From NCBI GenBank assembly GCA_009779455.1, contig WREG01000069.1, positions 1 through 9,049 on the forward strand: 9,049 nt of DNA. Direction: 5' to 3'. Origin of the DNA: Oscillospiraceae bacterium (GTDB lineage Bacteria > Bacillota > Clostridia > Oscillospirales > Acutalibacteraceae). This document shows, piece by piece, positions 5,875 through 9,049 of the stretch. Position numbers and translations under genes: made by a program. A model generated the notes under the pieces. The model was not told the origin of the DNA, did no database searches, and saw nothing but the letters and a program-made list of their open reading frames with translations. The stretch's first letter is position 1. Every line of letters begins with the position of its first letter.

Positions 5875-7317
5875 ATGAAAATGGATACAAAGAAAATGGT
5901 GGAAGAAATTACTTCCATGGAAGTGGATTTTGCCAAATGGTATACCGATATCGTCAAAAAAGCCGATCTGGTGGGTTATTCAAGCGTGAAGGGCTGCATG
6001 ATAATCAGGCCTTACGGCTACGCTATATGGGAATTGATGCAGGCAGAGCTTAACAGCCGTTTCAAGGCGACAGGGCATGAAAATATCTATATGCCGATGT
6101 TTATACCCGAATCCCTTCTTCAAAAAGAGAAGGATCACGTCAACGGCTTCGCGCCCGAGGTCGCCTGGGTCACCCACGGCGGCAGCGAGCCGCTTCAGGA
6201 GAGGCTTTGCGTGCGCCCGACCTCCGAGACGCTGTTCTGCGAGCATTACGCGAATATCGTCCAGTCCTACCGCGACCTGCCGAAGCTTTACAACCAGTGG
6301 TGCAGCGTCGTCCGCTGGGAAAAAACCACAAGGCCGTTCCTGCGTTCACGGGAGTTTTTATGGCAGGAGGGGCATACGGCCCACGCTACGGCTGAGGAAG
6401 CCGAGGAAGAGACCATAAAAATGCTGAACGTCTACGCCGAGTTCTGCGAAAACGTCCTTAATATGCCCGTAATCAAAGGGCAAAAGACCGAAAGCGACAA
6501 ATTCGCCGGCGCGAAAGCGACCTATGCGATAGAGGCGCTTATGCACGACGGGAAAGCCCTCCAGGCCGGGACTTCCCACTATTTTGGGGACGGCTTCGCA
6601 AAGGCTTTCGATATAACCTATACGGACAAGGAAAACAATATCCGCCACGTCCACCAGTCCTCATGGGGCGTTTCCACGCGGCTTATCGGCGGCATTATAA
6701 TGTCCCACGGCGACAACAACGGCCTTGTCCTGCCGCCTAAAATCGCACCGATACAGGTTGTTATCATACCCGTGGCACAGCATAAACAGGGGGTCTTGGA
6801 AAAAGCGGAAGAATTACGCATAAAGCTTGCGGAAAAATTCCGCGCAAAGCTTGACGGCTCCGACAACTCGCCGGGCTGGAAGTATGCGGAATATGAGATG
6901 AAGGGCGTACCCCTGCGGCTTGAAATAGGCCCCCGGGACATCGAGGGCAACCAGTGCGTCCTCGTGCGGCGCGACAACAGGGAAAAGGTTTTCGCCTCTC
7001 TTGATAACATCGGGGAAACGATAGAAAAGCTTCTTGAAGATTTCGGGAACGCCCTCTATGAAAAAGCGCATAAAAATATGACGGGCAGGACATACGCGTG
7101 CAAAAACGCGGACGAAATAAAAGCCGTTCTCAAAGAAAACGGCGACGGCTTTATCAAAGCCATGTGGTGCGGCGAGAAAGAATGCGAGGATAAAATAAAA
7201 GAGGACACGGGCGTGAGTTCGCGCTGCATACCCTTTGAGCAGGAAAAGCTGTCGGATGCATGCGTATGCTGCGGAAAGCCGGCGGAAAGTATGATTTATT
7301 GGGGTAATGCGTATTAA
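5875..7317 (+). CDS. proS: prolyl-tRNA synthetase, archaeal/eukaryote-like (ProS type 3)
   Basis: The 480-residue class II synthetase attaches proline to tRNA-Pro in the cytosol. The N-terminus (KKMVEEITSMEVDFAKWYTDIVKKADL, then VKGCMIIRPYGYAIWE) and the absence of the large editing insertion of the bacterial form identify the archaeal/eukaryotic type, found in many Firmicutes. Visible motifs: RPTSETLFCEHY; class II motif 2 RWEKTTRPFLRSREFLWQEGHTAH; motif 3 GVSTRLIGGIIMSHGDNNG; and an anticodon-binding domain (IQVVIIPV onward). The C-terminal zinc-binding domain has WCGEKEC and CVCCGK, and the protein ends in Tyr, as is typical of this form. I chose the ATG at 5875 because AAAGGA lies five bases upstream; an in-frame ATG at 5860 is also open but sits before that site. 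The gene follows acpP by 134 bases filled by a structured element. Confidence 0.95.
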   Translation: MKMDTKKMVEEITSMEVDFAKWYTDIVKKADLVGYSSVKGCMIIRPYGYAIWELMQAELNSRFKATGHENIYMPMFIPESLLQKEKDHVNGFAPEVAWVTHGGSEPLQERLCVRPTSETLFCEHYANIVQSYRDLPKLYNQWCSVVRWEKTTRPFLRSREFLWQEGHTAHATAEEAEEETIKMLNVYAEFCENVLNMPVIKGQKTESDKFAGAKATYAIEALMHDGKALQAGTSHYFGDGFAKAFDITYTDKENNIRHVHQSSWGVSTRLIGGIIMSHGDNNGLVLPPKIAPIQVVIIPVAQHKQGVLEKAEELRIKLAEKFRAKLDGSDNSPGWKYAEYEMKGVPLRLEIGPRDIEGNQCVLVRRDNREKVFASLDNIGETIEKLLEDFGNALYEKAHKNMTGRTYACKNADEIKAVLKENGDGFIKAMWCGEKECEDKIKEDTGVSSRCIPFEQEKLSDACVCCGKPAESMIYWGNAY

Positions 7318-7348
7318 CAGGATACAGGATTTAGGATGCAGGATTCAG
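7318..7348 (+). repeat. 7-base tandem repeat (CAGGATN)
   Basis: Directly after the proS stop, CAGGATA, CAGGATT, TAGGATG and CAGGATT follow each other with a final CAG: about 4.4 copies of a 7-base unit. It contains no coding frame. It looks like a slippage-type microsatellite or the edge of a dispersed intergenic repeat. Confidence 0.7.
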
Positions 7349-7353
7349 AAGCC

Positions 7354-7379
7354 GTAGGGGCGGGTTTCCACGCCCGCCC
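7354..7379 (+). repeat. GC-rich hairpin repeat (GTAGGGGCGGG / CCCGCCC)
   Basis: GGGCGGG (7358-7364) pairs perfectly with CCCGCCC (7373-7379) around TTTCCACG, introduced by CCGTA. GTAGGGGCG-type hairpins of this kind are, from memory, common dispersed intergenic repeats in Clostridia genomes. No T-tract follows, so it is unlikely to be a terminator for proS. The remaining spacer, 7380-7442, is AT-rich with no further structure that I can support. Confidence 0.55.
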
Positions 7380-7442
7380 ATGATGATGCTAAAATTTAGA
7401 ACAGGCTTTAATAAAAAATTAAAATATGGATAAATAAAAATT

Positions 7443-7847
7443 ATGGAAGATTGTATTTTTTGTAAAGTGTACCGAAAGGAAGCTCATTCATGGAAGGTTT
7501 ATGAAGATGAGCATACATATGCTTTTCTTGACATTAACCCGGTAAATGAATATCATACATTGGTTATTCCGAAAAATCATTACGAAAATATTTTTGATAT
7601 CCCGGAAGACGAAGCGCTTTTTATTATGAGAACCATTAAAAAGGTAATAAATCTATATAGCGAAAAGTTGGGCTTGAAAAACGTGCAAATTATCAACAGT
7701 TCAGGCGCGGAAGCACAGCAAGATGTTTTTCATATCCATTTTCATATCGTCCCCCGCTTTTCCGGGGACGGTCAAGATGTAAAATGGAAAACTCATAAGG
7801 AATGGCGCGAGCGGTTTGACAACCTTTTGTTAAAGCTTAGTGATTAA
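7443..7847 (+). CDS. HIT-family (histidine triad) nucleotide-binding hydrolase
   Basis: A 134-residue protein with the defining histidine-triad motif HIHFHIVP at about 96-103 (H-x-H-x-H). N-terminal CIFCKV (4-9) is the usual start of the HINT/Hit branch, and NSSGAEAQQDVFHIHFHIVPR matches the conserved active-site segment. Family members hydrolyse phosphoramidate or nucleotidyl linkages on AMP or GMP derivatives. They act in the cytosol and are often of unclear physiological role. There is no clear Shine-Dalgarno sequence before the ATG (the preceding bases are AAATAAAAATT), so translation may be weak. My hand count gives about 36% GC, well below proS and the following gene, which could reflect separate ancestry. 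The gap to the next gene is 45 bases, so co-transcription is possible. Confidence 0.92.
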   Translation: MEDCIFCKVYRKEAHSWKVYEDEHTYAFLDINPVNEYHTLVIPKNHYENIFDIPEDEALFIMRTIKKVINLYSEKLGLKNVQIINSSGAEAQQDVFHIHFHIVPRFSGDGQDVKWKTHKEWRERFDNLLLKLSD

Positions 7848-7892
7848 AAACAAATATAAATATAATATCAAAAAGAACGGAGAAATAACATA

Positions 7893-8705
7893 ATGATCGA
7901 ATACGGATGCAACACGGTACTGTTTAAAAAATACAGCCTTGACACGGCTGTCGCGACGCTTAAAAAAATCGGCTATGACGGGATTGAAATTTCCGCCATT
8001 GAGGGCATGTGCGACCATTTGAACCCCGATAACAAGGCGGAGGCCGCTTATGTCAAGGCCGTAATGGAAAAATACGGGATGAAAATGCTTTCCTGCGAGG
8101 CCGCTACCCATGACATTGAAAGATTAAAGAAAATTTTCGCGGTTTCCGCGGAGGTTGGTATTCCCATTGTCAACATCGGCCCCGGCGGCAAGATGGGCGA
8201 CGAGGACAGCCTTAAAGAATCCATCGAAACCGTTGGCAAGATAGCGGAAATGGCTCGTTCCTACGGCGTGACCCTGTGCTGCAAGGCCCATGTGGGCTGC
8301 TCCGTTTTCGACACGCCCACGACCATAAAATTGGCCGAAGCCTTGAAGGGTAACCCGTATTTCGGCATAGATATGGATCCGAGCCATATATACAGAGCGG
8401 GCGAGGCCCCCGAAAACGCCATAGACAGCGTTGTGCAGTACATGAAGCACGTGCATATCCGCGACTGCGTATGCGTAAAGGACGAGGACGGCGACCAAAT
8501 TTTAGGCGGCGGCCCCGGGCATCCCTTCGAGCAGATATGCGGTGCCGGCGACATAAATTTAAAGGCGTATATGGACGTGCTGCATAAAAAAGGTTATGGC
8601 GGCCCCGTTTGCCTTGAGGTAATAGGCCCCGACCTTGATTTGACCGACGCTACGATAGTGGCGGCGAAAAGCTTGGGGTACTTACAGGGAATAACGTCCC
8701 GATAA
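7893..8705 (+). CDS. sugar-phosphate isomerase/epimerase-like TIM barrel (xylose isomerase-like / AP_endonuc_2 superfamily)
   Basis: The 270-residue protein shows the strand-by-strand pattern of the xylose isomerase-like TIM barrel: GYDGIEIS (27-34), MKMLSCEA (63-70), VGIPIVNIGPGG (88-99), GVTLCCKAHVG (125-135), FGIDMDPSH (157-165), MKHVHIRDC (184-192) and GGPVCLEVIG (236-245). Likely metal ligands are D162 or H165, H188 and E242. Relatives isomerise or epimerise sugars or inositol derivatives, or are endonuclease IV-like; the substrate is not determinable here. Where many members have a Glu metal ligand on strand five, this protein has K131 (CCKAHVG). A GGAG site lies ten bases before the ATG. 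A possible TATAAT at 7861 lacks a good -35 box, so the gene is probably read with the HIT gene. An intrinsic terminator follows. Confidence 0.87.
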   Translation: MIEYGCNTVLFKKYSLDTAVATLKKIGYDGIEISAIEGMCDHLNPDNKAEAAYVKAVMEKYGMKMLSCEAATHDIERLKKIFAVSAEVGIPIVNIGPGGKMGDEDSLKESIETVGKIAEMARSYGVTLCCKAHVGCSVFDTPTTIKLAEALKGNPYFGIDMDPSHIYRAGEAPENAIDSVVQYMKHVHIRDCVCVKDEDGDQILGGGPGHPFEQICGAGDINLKAYMDVLHKKGYGGPVCLEVIGPDLDLTDATIVAAKSLGYLQGITSR

Positions 8706-8753
8706 TGAGACGCCGGAATTAGAATGGAACTTTAGGTTCATTCGGTTCATTTT

Positions 8754-8792
8754 AAGGGATGCCGCCCGGCATCCCTTTATGTTTGTATTTTA
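8754..8792 (+). terminator. intrinsic terminator after the TIM-barrel gene
   Basis: AAGGGATGCCG (8754-8764) and CGGCATCCCTT (8767-8777) form a perfect 11-base stem with a two-base centre, followed by the T-rich tail TATGTTTGTATTTT. It ends the plus-strand transcript. In the reverse direction the tail is less T-rich (TAAAATGAACC), but the hairpin lies between convergent genes and may also serve the minus-strand gene at 8818-9049. Just upstream (8735-8752) is a short direct repeat, GGTTCATTC/GGTTCATTT. Confidence 0.88.
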
Positions 8793-8817
8793 TGCTTCGC
8801 ACTTGTTAAGATATTGC

Positions 8818-9049
8818 TTACTCATCTTCTCCTATGTATCCGTACATCCTGCCAAGCCAATAGCCGAAAAGGTAGTCGTGGCCGTTGAATTCCCATGTTT
8901 CGTCCACTTCGTCGTTCTTTTCATAGCCGTCGGTGTAGGGGTTCTGCACCCACGCCGACCAGTCCTTTTTACGGCGGTCGATGGGTACGGGCATCTCGTC
9001 GTCAGGCTCGGGGCTTTGCGGATTGTTCGGTTCTTGTTCGTATTTGAAG
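8818..9049 (-). CDS. C-terminal part of an unidentified acidic protein (runs off right edge)
   Basis: The minus strand is open from the right edge to a TAA at 8818-8820, giving 76 visible residues. They begin FKYEQEPNNPQSPEPDDEMPVP, a Pro/acid-rich linker, and pass through DRRKKDWSAWVQNPYTDGYE to a terminal stretch rich in aromatic residues and glycine, FNGHDYLFGYWLGRMYGYIGEDE. GC-rich third positions and codon use like the neighbouring genes support it as coding. A Pro-rich linker before a compact C-terminal module is typical of secreted or lipoprotein domains, but that is only a guess and the family is unknown to me. It converges on the plus-strand TIM-barrel gene, with a terminator hairpin between them. 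Confidence 0.6.
   Translation of the reverse strand, partial: FKYEQEPNNPQSPEPDDEMPVPIDRRKKDWSAWVQNPYTDGYEKNDEVDETWEFNGHDYLFGYWLGRMYGYIGEDE

Noticed and set aside
6358..7093. Several minus-strand open frames opposite proS
   Set aside because: Overlapping frames within a strongly conserved synthetase gene, with no start signals; GC-rich shadow frames.
8124..8554. Minus-strand open frames opposite the TIM-barrel gene
   Set aside because: Shadow frames of a recognisable gene; no ribosome binding sites and no family resemblance.
1..9049. CRISPR array, tRNA or rRNA genes, insertion sequence or phage genes
   Set aside because: No regularly spaced repeats, no tRNA cloverleaf with the expected conserved bases, no rRNA stretch and no transposase or integrase frame were found.

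Overview
The window looks like chromosome from an anaerobic Firmicute of the Clostridia type. The grounds are dockerin-like and BspA-type leucine-rich-repeat (LRR_5) surface proteins, strong GGAGG ribosome binding sites, consensus sigma-A promoters in very AT-rich spacers, an archaeal/eukaryote-type prolyl-tRNA synthetase, and an LPXTG-like motif (NPKTGD). No species can be named from the sequence alone. All complete genes fit the standard genetic code, with TAA or TGA stops.

Left half (about 1-5283), minus strand, read right to left. A sigma-A-like promoter (5318-5345) drives a secreted cohesin-like/LRR_5/dockerin protein. Its frame is interrupted by one in-frame TAA at 3778-3780, leaving a 501-residue product and a stranded 157-residue dockerin tail. 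A second, near-consensus promoter (3273-3301) restarts transcription for a paralogue of 604 residues, which carries an extra N-terminal module with an internal sortase-type signal. Behind it, closely spaced, are a membrane-anchored phosphodiester glycosidase (NAGPA-type) protein and a PHP-domain phosphoesterase that runs off the left edge. This looks like an envelope or extracellular-matrix operon.

Right half (5428-8705), plus strand. A consensus promoter serves acyl carrier protein (acpP). Next comes a 120-base structured intergenic element, then prolyl-tRNA synthetase (proS), a short spacer with a 7-base tandem repeat and a GC-rich hairpin, an AT-rich HIT-family gene, and a sugar-phosphate isomerase/epimerase-like TIM barrel ending in a clear intrinsic terminator (8754-8792). 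The far right edge (8818-9049) holds the C-terminal end of an unidentified acidic protein on the minus strand.

The two halves are divergent around the AT-rich spacer 5284-5518. The housekeeping genes are ordinary. The parts worth attention are the broken/intact paralogue pair, the internal sorting signal that could make one gene yield two exported chains, and the folded element between acpP and proS.
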